Positions 5,421 through 12,138 of a DNA stretch of 13,611 bases are shown here, in pieces. The stretch covers positions 1 to 13,611 of the forward strand of contig DATFDL010000610.1 in assembly GCA_035252155.1 (NCBI GenBank), read 5' to 3'. This DNA is from JAICLL01 sp035252155 (GTDB lineage Bacteria; Planctomycetota; Planctomycetia; Pirellulales; JAICIG01). Position numbers and translations under genes: made by a program. The notes beneath the pieces were generated by a model. The model did no database searches and was not told where the DNA came from. It worked only from the letters and a program-made list of their open reading frames with translations. Every line of letters begins with the position of its first letter. Position 1 is the stretch's first letter.

Positions 5421-7613
5421 CTAATACTCATTCTGTTCTCCGCCGCTCAGGCCGGCGCTTACAAGTTTAGCCTGTTGTCGGATCGTTTTCTTGTCGATTT
5501 CTTCCCGCAACCGGGCTAGGGCGGCGTCGAGCGGCATGGCGCCCAAGTCGCCGTCGAGGCGGTCGCGCAGGCTGACCGTGCCGGCCGCCATGTCTTTTTC
5601 GCCGACGACAAACATATACGGTATCAGCTTGAGCTGGGCGTCGCGAATTTTGGCGCCCAGCTTTTCGGCCCGGTAATCGCCGGTGACGCGCAGCCCGGCT
5701 TGCTTCAGCCGGGCCTCGACTTGCCGGGCGTAGGCTTCTGATTTTTCGCTGACAATCAACACCCGCGCCTGCTCGGGCGCCAGCCAGAGCGGAAACGCCC
5801 CGGCAAAGTGCTCGATGAGCACACCCATGAACCGCTCCATCGAGCCCAACGGAGCACGGTGAATCATCACGGGCCGGTGCGGCTTGTTGTCGGGGCCGAT
5901 GTATTCCAAGGCAAAGCGTTCCGCACTGGGCAGATTGTAATCGAGCTGCACGGTGCCCAACTGCCATTCGCGGCCGATGCAGTCCGCCACCATGAAATCG
6001 GCCTTGGGGCCGTAGAACGCCGCCTCGCCGGGCGTCACCTCAAGGTGCGGCAGGTCCATGCCGCGGCAGACCGATTCGAGCGCCGCTTCAGCCCGTCGCC
6101 AACTCTCGTCGCCGCCCACGTATTTGTCGCTGGTCGGGTCGCGAAAGCCCAGCCGCACGCGGTAGTCGTTCAAGCCCAACGTTCGCAAAATATATTGCGT
6201 CATCTCCAGGCAGCCGCGGAACTCGTCGGCAACTTGCTCTTCGGTGCAGAACAGGTGAGCGTCGTCCTGCGTGAAGCCACGCACCCGCGTCAGCCCGCCC
6301 AGCTCGCCCGACTGCTCGTAGCGATAGACCGTGCCAAACTCGGCCAGCCGCACGGGCAAGTCGCGATAGCTGCGCGGCTTCGACTTGTAGATCATGATGT
6401 GGTGCGGGCAGTTCATCGGCTTGAGCAGATAGCGCTCGTGCTGCCGGCCCCAGGTCTTGAGCTTGGCGAGCTTCGCTTCGACCGGCTCGGCAATCTGATA
6501 GTCGGCATCGAAACCAGCCACTCGGGCGGCCTCGATCAGCCGCTTCTCGGCGTCGTCCGTGAGATCGTGCGTGGTTGACTTATCCGACGCATCGAGCTTA
6601 CGGATGAGGAAGTCGACGATCTGCCCGGCGTCGTGGCCGAAGATCGGCATGAACTGGGCATCGCGATAATAGGGAAAATGCCCGCTGGTCTCGTACATTT
6701 CGACCCGGCCGATATTGGGCGTATAGACCGGCTCGTAGCCGCGGCGAAACAGCTCTTCGCGTACAAAGTTTTCGAGCAGCCCGCGGACGATCGCTCCCTT
6801 GGGCAGCCACAGAATCAAGCCCGGCCCGACCAGCGAGCTGGTCGTAAACAATTCGAGCTGCTTGCCGAGCACGCGGTGGTCGCGGCGTTTGGCTTCTTCG
6901 ACCATCCGCAGATAATCATCGAGCTGTTGCTTGCTGAACCAGGCGGTGCCGTAGAGCCGCTGAAGTTGCTGCCGCGAGGCGTCGCCTTTCCAGTAAGCGC
7001 CCGCCACCGAGAGCAGCTTGAAATCGCCGATCGCGCCGGCGCTCGGCACGTGTGGCCCGCGGCACAGGTCGATGAATTCGCCTTGGCGGTAAAATGAAAG
7101 CGTCGCCTGATCGGCCAGGCCGGTCTCGATGTGTTCCACCTTGAGCGGCTGCCGCAGGTCGCGGCAAATTTCGACGGCCTGCCCGCGCGGCTCGACGATC
7201 CGCTCGAACGGCTCGTCGGCCTTGACGATCTTGGCCATTTCCGCCTCGATGGCGGCGAAATCGTTTTCGCTGATCGGCCGCTCGAGGCCGATGTCGTAAT
7301 AAAAGCCGTTCTCTGTCGTGGGGCCAAAGGCCAACTGCACGCCGTCGAACAGCCGCATGACGGCCCGGGCCATCACATGGGCGCACGAGTGCCGCATGAC
7401 GCCCAATGCTTCGGGGTCTTTTTTGGTGAGCAGCCGCAGCCCGATTTCGCCTTCGCCCGGCAATTGAAAATCGACCCCGACCGTGCGGCCATCGACCACA
7501 GCCGCCAACGACGCCTTGGCCAAGCGGCCTGAAATGCTGTTTGCAACGTCGATTACGCGAACCGGCTCATCGAATTGGCGCAGGCTGCCGTCGGGCAACT
7601 TGACGTTCAGCAT
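5421..7613 (-). CDS. thrS: Threonyl-tRNA synthetase
   Basis: Charges tRNA-Thr with threonine in the cytoplasm (class II synthetase). From ATG 7613 it is 730 aa, against about 640 in E. coli. The N-terminal TGS domain spans about 1-60. The editing domain has HSCAH (His75, His79) and DLCRGPH (Cys184, His188). The catalytic core has the zinc ligands Cys402 (MNCPHH), His453 (TQDDAH) and His585 (MIHRAPLGSMER), motif 2 as YRYEQSG, and motif 3 as GSMERF. The anticodon-binding domain follows from about 610 (FPLWLAPEQARVLIV). An insertion of about 70 residues (about 324-394) lies between RDAQFMP and YLLKPMNCP. I chose ATG 7613 because the TGS domain begins immediately (LNVKLPDGSLRQF) and GGAAG sits 5 nt upstream. 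The longer 781-aa reading would extend through the predicted promoter. It heads the thrS-infC unit. Confidence 0.97.
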   Translation of the reverse strand: MLNVKLPDGSLRQFDEPVRVIDVANSISGRLAKASLAAVVDGRTVGVDFQLPGEGEIGLRLLTKKDPEALGVMRHSCAHVMARAVMRLFDGVQLAFGPTTENGFYYDIGLERPISENDFAAIEAEMAKIVKADEPFERIVEPRGQAVEICRDLRQPLKVEHIETGLADQATLSFYRQGEFIDLCRGPHVPSAGAIGDFKLLSVAGAYWKGDASRQQLQRLYGTAWFSKQQLDDYLRMVEEAKRRDHRVLGKQLELFTTSSLVGPGLILWLPKGAIVRGLLENFVREELFRRGYEPVYTPNIGRVEMYETSGHFPYYRDAQFMPIFGHDAGQIVDFLIRKLDASDKSTTHDLTDDAEKRLIEAARVAGFDADYQIAEPVEAKLAKLKTWGRQHERYLLKPMNCPHHIMIYKSKPRSYRDLPVRLAEFGTVYRYEQSGELGGLTRVRGFTQDDAHLFCTEEQVADEFRGCLEMTQYILRTLGLNDYRVRLGFRDPTSDKYVGGDESWRRAEAALESVCRGMDLPHLEVTPGEAAFYGPKADFMVADCIGREWQLGTVQLDYNLPSAERFALEYIGPDNKPHRPVMIHRAPLGSMERFMGVLIEHFAGAFPLWLAPEQARVLIVSEKSEAYARQVEARLKQAGLRVTGDYRAEKLGAKIRDAQLKLIPYMFVVGEKDMAAGTVSLRDRLDGDLGAMPLDAALARLREEIDKKTIRQQAKLVSAGLSGGEQNEY

Positions 7614-7650
7614 AAGGCTTCCAGGGCGGTCGTTCGGGTCAACGCCGGCA

Positions 7651-7670
7651 GAACGGAATGAATTCCGTTC
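7651..7670. promoter_or_regulatory. Perfect palindrome in the thrS leader: operator or leader hairpin
   Basis: GAACGGAAT and ATTCCGTTC flank a 2-nt spacer (GA), giving a perfect 9-bp inverted repeat. It lies 38-57 nt upstream of the thrS ATG and just downstream of the predicted transcription start. As RNA it would be an 8-bp stem with a UUCA loop. As DNA it has the symmetry of a dimeric repressor site. The 60-odd-nt leader is far too short for a T-box. Confidence 0.5.
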
Positions 7671-7682
7671 CACGACACGCAA

Positions 7683-7710
7683 AGTATAACCAGCAATGGG
7701 ATTTCGGCAA
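7683..7710 (-). promoter_or_regulatory. Candidate sigma70-type promoter of thrS
   Basis: Read on the minus strand, TTGCCG (7710-7705, 4/6) and TATACT (7688-7683, 5/6) are 16 bp apart. The predicted start is near 7676, giving a leader of about 63 nt before the thrS ATG. The rest of the 223-bp gap to the divergent transposase ORF shows no other clear element. Confidence 0.55.
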
Positions 7711-7836
7711 AGGGTGGGCGTCGCCACCGAGCGTTTCGGCCGAAGCACGGCAGATGTCTTGCTCACCGACGCTTAATTTTTCGCAAGGCGCGGTACGCAA
7801 GGTGCAAGCCTATGGACGGCGAAGGGAGACGCTACT

Positions 7837-8202
7837 ATGGTTCCACAAAGGAGAATCGACGAGCAGCACGAGCCGATGTGGCGGATGTCTGACGAGCTTT
7901 GGAACCGGGTATACCCGATCTTGCTCGAATCGAGTCCACCGCGGAAAGGCCCTGGGCGCAAGCCCGCCGACTGGCGCCGCGTGCTCAACGGAATTGTGTT
8001 TCGGCTGCGAACCGGCTGCCACTGGAACAAGTTGCCCGCCGAGTTCGGCGACGACAGCACGATTCACCGCTGGTATCAGCGTTGGACGCGCAGTGGCCTG
8101 CTGCCGCGCATTCTGGCGGAGCTGCAATCGGAGTGCGGCGACCTGCCCGACGCGGCGATCGAGTCGTTCGCCCAGGCAACGGCGGAAAGCTGCAACGCGT
8201 AG
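7837..8202 (+). CDS. Orphan N-terminal fragment of an IS5-family (DUF4096-type) transposase
   Basis: This 121-aa ORF matches the N-terminal region of IS5-type transposases. The helix-turn-helix-like DNA-binding part runs from about residue 14 to 95: MSDELWNRVYPILL, GPGRKPADWRRVLNGIVFRL, RTGCHWNKLPAEFGDDSTIH, RWYQRWTRSGLL. The catalytic DDE (RNase H-like) half is absent. The tail after residue 96 (SECGDLPDAAIESFAQ) is not transposase-like, and no reading frame in the 78 bp before tadC supplies a second half. GAAGGGAGA at 7820-7828 precedes the ATG by 8 nt. I saw no terminal inverted repeats. It is most likely a remnant, or a solo first ORF of a two-frame IS; a domesticated DNA-binding protein is possible. 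It runs convergent to tadC. Confidence 0.75.
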   Translation: MVPQRRIDEQHEPMWRMSDELWNRVYPILLESSPPRKGPGRKPADWRRVLNGIVFRLRTGCHWNKLPAEFGDDSTIHRWYQRWTRSGLLPRILAELQSECGDLPDAAIESFAQATAESCNA

Positions 8203-8235
8203 GCGGTGTAAGTGGTTTTCGGCGTGCCAAGGCAT

Positions 8236-8261
8236 CCGCGACGGCCGACCGGCCGTCGCGG
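8236..8261. repeat. Hairpin between the convergent transposase fragment and tadC
   Basis: CCGCGACGGCC and GGCCGTCGCGG form a perfect 11-bp stem with a GACC loop. It lies in the 78-bp gap between two convergent reading frames, where a bidirectional terminator would sit. It lacks T tracts on either side, so the terminator role is uncertain. Confidence 0.6.
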
Positions 8262-8280
8262 CCGGCCATGGTGAAATGGT

Positions 8281-9261
8281 CTACTTGCCTTCCATCATTG
8301 GGAACATCTCGCGTACCATGGTGATGGCCGCGGGGCCGACTAGCACCACAAAGATGCCCGGAAAGATGAAGATCACCAGCGGAAAAATCAACTTGACGGC
8401 GGTCTTGGCCGCCTTCTCTTCGGCCAACTGGCGGCGGCGGGTGCGCATCGAGTCGCTCTGCACGCGCAGGGCTTGAGCGATGCTCGAGCCGAACTTGTCA
8501 GCCTGAATCAAAATGGCCGCCAACGATCGCAGGTCGTCGACGCCACTGCGCATGCCGAGCTCGTGCAGCACGTCGGCCTTGGCGCGGCCCATTTGCAATT
8601 GAAAGTTTGCCAGGCCAAACTCCTCGGCGATGACTTTGTAGGTCTTCTTCATTTCCTCGGCCACCTTGCGCATGGCCTGGTCGAGGCCCAGCCCCGACTC
8701 GACGCACACCACCATCAGGTCCAGCGCGTCGGGCAGACCCAAAAAAATCGCTTCTTTGCGGCTCTTGCTCACCAGGTAGAGCACCGCGTCGGGCAGATAG
8801 AACAAGGCGATGGCCATCCCGCCGGCGATCATCAGCGACTTCTGATTGAACTCTGAAACAGCGGCGATGGTGATGCCGCTCATGAACAGGCCGGTCATCA
8901 GCCCGGCGAACTTCAGGCCCAAAAAGATCGAGGCCGCTGCCTCGCCGCGGAAGCCGGCGCTGGCCAGCTTCATTTTCAGCTTGTTGGCCTCCAGCTCGTT
9001 CTTGGGCTGCAAGGGCTTGGCTAAGGCGGGCGTGGCCCGTTCCAAGACGCGCTTCATGGCGTCTTGCTTTTTGATCACTTTGCCGTCTTCGTCGAGTTTT
9101 CGGCGGCGCAGGCTGGGGTCTTTGAGCTCGTCGAGCCGTTCGACGGCGCGGCTGCGTCCGCTGGCCAAGCGGTCGAGCACCCACCAGGCCCCGGCGGCGA
9201 ACAGGCCGAACACCGCGAACGGCAACAGTTTTTCAAAATTGATCAGGTCGGCGAAGATCAC
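8281..9261 (-). CDS. tadC: Tad/Flp pilus inner-membrane platform protein TadC (GspF/T2SSF family)
   Basis: One of two GspF-like membrane proteins that, with the CpaF ATPase, drive assembly of Flp-type (type IVc) pili. The 326-aa protein has an N-terminal membrane helix (about 12-32), a linker rich in charged residues, two central hydrophobic segments (about 112-165), a T2SSF domain from about 176 (LPDALDLMVVCVESGLGLDQ; later LIQADKFGSSIAQALR) and a C-terminal helix (about 291-316, IFPLVIFIFPGIFVVLVG). The DALDLMVVCVESG signature and length match TadC. Translation starts at GTG (9261), 10 bp after the tadB stop, so the two are surely co-transcribed. It is the last gene of the cluster and ends toward a GC hairpin. 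Confidence 0.92.
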   Translation of the reverse strand: MIFADLINFEKLLPFAVFGLFAAGAWWVLDRLASGRSRAVERLDELKDPSLRRRKLDEDGKVIKKQDAMKRVLERATPALAKPLQPKNELEANKLKMKLASAGFRGEAAASIFLGLKFAGLMTGLFMSGITIAAVSEFNQKSLMIAGGMAIALFYLPDAVLYLVSKSRKEAIFLGLPDALDLMVVCVESGLGLDQAMRKVAEEMKKTYKVIAEEFGLANFQLQMGRAKADVLHELGMRSGVDDLRSLAAILIQADKFGSSIAQALRVQSDSMRTRRRQLAEEKAAKTAVKLIFPLVIFIFPGIFVVLVGPAAITMVREMFPMMEGK

Positions 9262-9271
9262 GATCGGGTGC

Positions 9272-10237
9272 TCACACTTTAATGTTGATGATTTTCCGGA
9301 TCGTCAACGCGCCCAGCACTTGCAGCACAATGGCCCCGGCCAGCATTTGCTTGCCCATCGGGTCGGTGAAGAGCATCATGATGTAGTCGGGATTGAGGCG
9401 ATACACGGCCAAGAACAGCGCGGGCGGCAAGCCCAGCAGCACGGCGCCCGACAAGCGGCCTTCGCCGGTCAGGGCCTGCACCTGCCCCCAGATTTTGAAC
9501 CGCTCGCGGATGAGGTGGCCGATCTTGTCGAGAATTTCTGCCAAGTCGCCGCCCGTCTGCCGCTGCAAGATGATGGCGGTGGCGAAGAAACGCAGATCGA
9601 GGTTCGGCACGCGGTCGGTGAGCGAGTTGAGGGCGTCTTCCATGGGAATGCCCAGGTTTTGCTCCTCGAACACCCGCCCGAACTCGACGCCGATGGGCGC
9701 CGACATTTCTTCTTGCACCAGGTTGAATCCGGCCTGCAAACTGTGCCCGGCGCGCAAGGCGCGCGAGATCAGCTCCAGCGCGTCGGGCAACTGCACGCTG
9801 AACCGCTTGAGTCGCCGCTTCCGCCGCCAGATGAGCCAAACCAGCGGCAAGCTGCCGGCCGTAACGCCCATGATCGGCGCCAGCGACACCTTGATGCCGG
9901 CCGCGGCGGCGACGATCGATCCCGCGGCGCCCAGCCCGCCGGTGATGGCAAAGAACAACGCCGGCGTGAGTCGTGTGTCGGCCTGCTCGAAGAGCAATCG
10001 CAGCCGGCCAAAACGGGCCAATACGGCATCGAACACGCCCGGCACCGCGTCCAACGGATGGCTCAGCACGCTGTCGGTAATGAGCGACTCTTTTTTGCCC
10101 GACCGGGTGTTGGTGAGCAGGTCGAGCCGATCTTCGACGCGCGTGCCGCCATCGCCGCGCAACAGCGTCGCCACGCCGGCAACCGCCGCGGTGACGCCGA
10201 TGAAGGCTGCGATCGAGATGAGCAGTACCGGATCCAT
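9272..10237 (-). CDS. tadB: Tad/Flp pilus inner-membrane platform protein TadB (GspF/T2SSF family)
   Basis: Second platform protein of the Tad pilus machine, 321 aa. It has an N-terminal membrane helix (about 3-26), two central hydrophobic segments (about 92-136), a T2SSF domain at about 148-275 (QLPDALELISRALRAGHSLQ, LRFFATAIILQRQTGGDLAE, LIRERFKIWGQVQALTGEGR) and two C-terminal helices (about 262-280 and 298-315). The RAGHSLQ and QTGGDLAEIL signatures are typical of TadB. It begins at ATG 10237, without an obvious SD, 212 bp after cpaF. That unusually long gap within a tad operon is filled by heptad repeats, so tadB could be translated or regulated apart from cpaF. It ends 10 bp before tadC. 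Confidence 0.92.
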   Translation of the reverse strand: MDPVLLISIAAFIGVTAAVAGVATLLRGDGGTRVEDRLDLLTNTRSGKKESLITDSVLSHPLDAVPGVFDAVLARFGRLRLLFEQADTRLTPALFFAITGGLGAAGSIVAAAAGIKVSLAPIMGVTAGSLPLVWLIWRRKRRLKRFSVQLPDALELISRALRAGHSLQAGFNLVQEEMSAPIGVEFGRVFEEQNLGIPMEDALNSLTDRVPNLDLRFFATAIILQRQTGGDLAEILDKIGHLIRERFKIWGQVQALTGEGRLSGAVLLGLPPALFLAVYRLNPDYIMMLFTDPMGKQMLAGAIVLQVLGALTIRKIINIKV

Positions 10238-10264
10238 GTGGTTATTTGCGTCGGTCTTTTATTC

Positions 10265-10317
10265 GTTCAGGGTCCAGGGTTCTCTTGAGGGTTCAGGGTT
10301 CAGGATTCAGGGTTCAG
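10265..10317. repeat. Degenerate GTTCAGG heptad array (left arm) upstream of tadB
   Basis: Plus-strand tandem heptads GTTCAGG/GTCCAGG/ATTCAGG, best conserved at 10291-10317. The stretch 10296-10317 is the inverted complement of 10374-10395 with one mismatch, which becomes a G-U pair in the minus-strand transcript. Three GGG runs and one GG run occur at 10289-10312. Confidence 0.8.
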
Positions 10318-10373
10318 AATTTTTGTGCCGAGCTTAAACGGTTGCGCCGACCTAACCGCTTTGTATGAGAGTG

Positions 10374-10450
10374 CTGAACCCTGAACCCTGAACCCTTTGA
10401 TGACCCCTTAACCCTTGATGAGCCGTGAACCCTCGATGAACCCTTAACCC
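10374..10450. repeat. Degenerate CCCTGAA heptad array (right arm) abutting the cpaF stop
   Basis: Units CTGAACC repeat three times (10374-10394), then decay into CCTTAACC, CTTGATGAGC and CTCGATGAACC variants that reach the cpaF stop codon (10450-10452). On the minus (sense) strand this gives successive GGG or GGGG runs spaced by TTCA, TTAA or 8-nt loops, with G-quadruplex potential directly after cpaF. The 56 nt between the two arrays (10318-10373) show no recognisable element. Confidence 0.8.
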
Positions 10451-11775
10451 TAATCAACCAGCATCACCCGCTGCCGGAAGGCGCTGGCCGGCAACCGCAC
10501 GCCGGCCGATTCCAGCCGTTCCATGAACGTCGGCCGGATGCCGGTCGCCTCGAAGCGCCCATGTGCCCGGCCGCGCTCGTCGATGCCTTCTTGCGCGTAG
10601 TGATAAATGTCTTGCATCACGATGGTGTCTTGCTCCATGCCCACCACCTCGGTGATGTGCGTGATCTTTCGCGGCCCGCCCTGCAAGCGGTTGGCCTGGA
10701 TGATCAGGTCGACCGCGCTGGCGATCTGCTGCCGCATGGCTTTGAGCGGCAGGTCGAAGCCGGCCATCATGATCATCGTTTCCATGCGGGCGATGGCGTC
10801 GCGCGGCGTGTTGGCGTGCAGCGTGGTGAGCGAGCCTTCGTGCCCGGTGTTCATCGCTTGCAACATGTCGAGCGTTTCGGGTCCGCGGCATTCGCCGATG
10901 ATGATTCGTTCGGGCCGCATACGCAGGGCGTTGCGCACCAGGTCGGTGGCGGTCATGGCGCCCTTGCCTTCGATGTTGGGCGGGCGAGTTTCGAGCCGGA
11001 CGATGTGGTCTTGCTGCAACTGCAATTCGGCCGCGTCCTCGATGGTCACGATACGGTCGGCGTTCGAGATGAAGCTCGACAGCGTGTTCAGAAGCGTCGT
11101 TTTGCCCGAGCCGGTGCCGCCCGAGATGATGATGTTCAAGCGGGCCTTGATCGCTCCTTCCAAGAGCATGACCATTTCGGGCGTGAAGGCTTTGTAGTTG
11201 AGCAGGTCTTCCAGCTTGAGCGGATTGGCGCCGAAACGGCGGATGGAGACCGCCGCCCCGTCCAGCGCCAGCGGCGGAATGATGGCGTTGACACGCGAGC
11301 CGTCGGGCAAGCGGGCGTCGACCATCGGGCAAACCTCGTCCACGCGCCGGCCGACCCGCGACACGATGCGGTCGATGATCTGCATCAGGTGGGCGTTGTC
11401 GCGGAAGACGACGTTCGTCTTTTCCATCTTGCCGCGGCGTTCGCAATAGATGTTCTTGGGACCGTTGATCAGAATATCGCTGATCGTCGGGTCTTTCAGC
11501 AGCAGTTCGAGCGGACCGAGGCCGAAGGTTTCGTCGAGCACTTCTTCGACCAACCGTTCGCGTTCGCTGCGGTTGAGCAGAGTGTCTTCGGCGTCGCTGA
11601 GGTGTTCGACCACCAGGCGGATTTCGCGGCGCAGCGTTTCGCCTTCCAGGTCGCCGACTTTCGACAGATCGAGCTTGTCGACCAGCTTGCTATGGATCTT
11701 GCGCTTGAGATCTTCGAAATTCGACTCGGGCGTTCGTTCGCCCGGGCGCGGGCTGGTAGGCAGCGATTTGGCCAT
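10450..11775 (-). CDS. cpaF: Tad/Flp pilus assembly ATPase CpaF (TadA)
   Basis: Hexameric secretion ATPase of the VirB11/PulE superfamily that powers Flp pilus assembly at the cytoplasmic face of the inner membrane. It is 441 aa, normal for CpaF. Visible motifs: an N-terminal helical domain ending DETFGLGPLELLL (81-93), the Asp-box region at 146-170 (DEVCPMVDARLPDGSRVNAI), Walker A GGTGSGKTT at 219-227, Walker B IIIGE at 291-295, and the His-box TGHEGSLTTLHANT at 310-323. All catalytic motifs are intact. ATG 11775 is the first convincing start; no strong SD is seen. It leads the cpaF-tadB-tadC unit on the minus strand. Pilin, secretin, CpaB and TadZ genes are not in the window, so they would have to lie elsewhere. 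Its promoter should be in the 363 bp upstream, but I see no convincing -35/-10 pair. Confidence 0.95.
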   Translation of the reverse strand: MAKSLPTSPRPGERTPESNFEDLKRKIHSKLVDKLDLSKVGDLEGETLRREIRLVVEHLSDAEDTLLNRSERERLVEEVLDETFGLGPLELLLKDPTISDILINGPKNIYCERRGKMEKTNVVFRDNAHLMQIIDRIVSRVGRRVDEVCPMVDARLPDGSRVNAIIPPLALDGAAVSIRRFGANPLKLEDLLNYKAFTPEMVMLLEGAIKARLNIIISGGTGSGKTTLLNTLSSFISNADRIVTIEDAAELQLQQDHIVRLETRPPNIEGKGAMTATDLVRNALRMRPERIIIGECRGPETLDMLQAMNTGHEGSLTTLHANTPRDAIARMETMIMMAGFDLPLKAMRQQIASAVDLIIQANRLQGGPRKITHITEVVGMEQDTIVMQDIYHYAQEGIDERGRAHGRFEATGIRPTFMERLESAGVRLPASAFRQRVMLVD

Positions 11776-11975
11776 GGATCGTTGTATCTGGAATGATGGA
11801 ATCTACGGTCCTCTTGACGAATCGTAGCTTACGGCCTGCGCGCCGAAGCTGCCCGAGAAGATGCAATGAGAGGCCGGCCCGCGCAATCCGCACGACCGGC
11901 GCAATGATTAAGGTGATTGCACCGCGCAACGTCTGATCGGTTTTGACATTCAAACCGGAAATGGCAGGAACCGGA

Positions 11976-12054
11976 ATGTGGCACAGCCGCCCTCGGCTGT
12001 GCATCGCCGACGCAGTCGGCGCCGGGGAACCAACCGAGGGCGGCTGGTCCACAT
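11976..12054. repeat. Composite inverted-repeat element between cpaF and the oxidoreductase gene
   Basis: An outer 21-bp inverted repeat (11976-11996 and 12034-12054, two mismatches) encloses two smaller hairpins. They are GCACAGCCG/CGGCTGTGC (11981-11989 with 11994-12002) and CGCCGAC/GTCGGCG (12005-12011 with 12015-12021). The structure looks like a dispersed planctomycete intergenic repeat. The remaining DNA from 11776 to 11975 shows no gene or clear regulatory site. Confidence 0.75.
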
Positions 12055-12106
12055 ATCGATCCCACCGTTTCAGTAGTGCGATGCCGCAAGGATCAATGCG
12101 GCCAAA

Positions 12107-12132
12107 GGTGGGACTCGCAAGCTCGTCCCACC
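12107..12132. repeat. GGTGGGAC/GTCCCACC hairpin downstream of the oxidoreductase gene
   Basis: An 8-bp stem with a 10-nt loop (TCGCAAGCTC) lies 6 bp past the stop of the minus-strand oxidoreductase. It could act as a 3' stabiliser or weak terminator, but no U tract follows. It resembles a dispersed repeat rather than a gene-specific element. Confidence 0.65.
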
Positions 12133-12138
12133 CTACGT

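Noticed and set aside
7614..7676. T-box riboswitch in the thrS leader
   Set aside because: The predicted leader is only about 63 nt and no T-box consensus is present.
7658..8476. Plus-strand open frame (272 aa) overlapping the transposase fragment and tadC
   Set aside because: It is out of frame with the recognisable transposase domain and runs antisense into tadC; no motif is visible and it does not supply a DDE domain.
8846..10288. Plus-strand open frame (480 aa) opposite tadB and tadC
   Set aside because: It crosses two conserved minus-strand genes and is low-complexity.
10265..10450. CRISPR array
   Set aside because: The repeats are 7-mers without spacers and in both orientations.
10561..11796. 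Plus-strand open frame (411 aa) opposite cpaF
   Set aside because: Antisense shadow; all CpaF motifs are intact on the other strand and the plus-strand translation resembles no protein family.
11829..12089. Minus-strand 86-aa frame between cpaF and the oxidoreductase gene
   Set aside because: Half of it is the translation of the palindromic repeat, and the rest has no recognisable feature.
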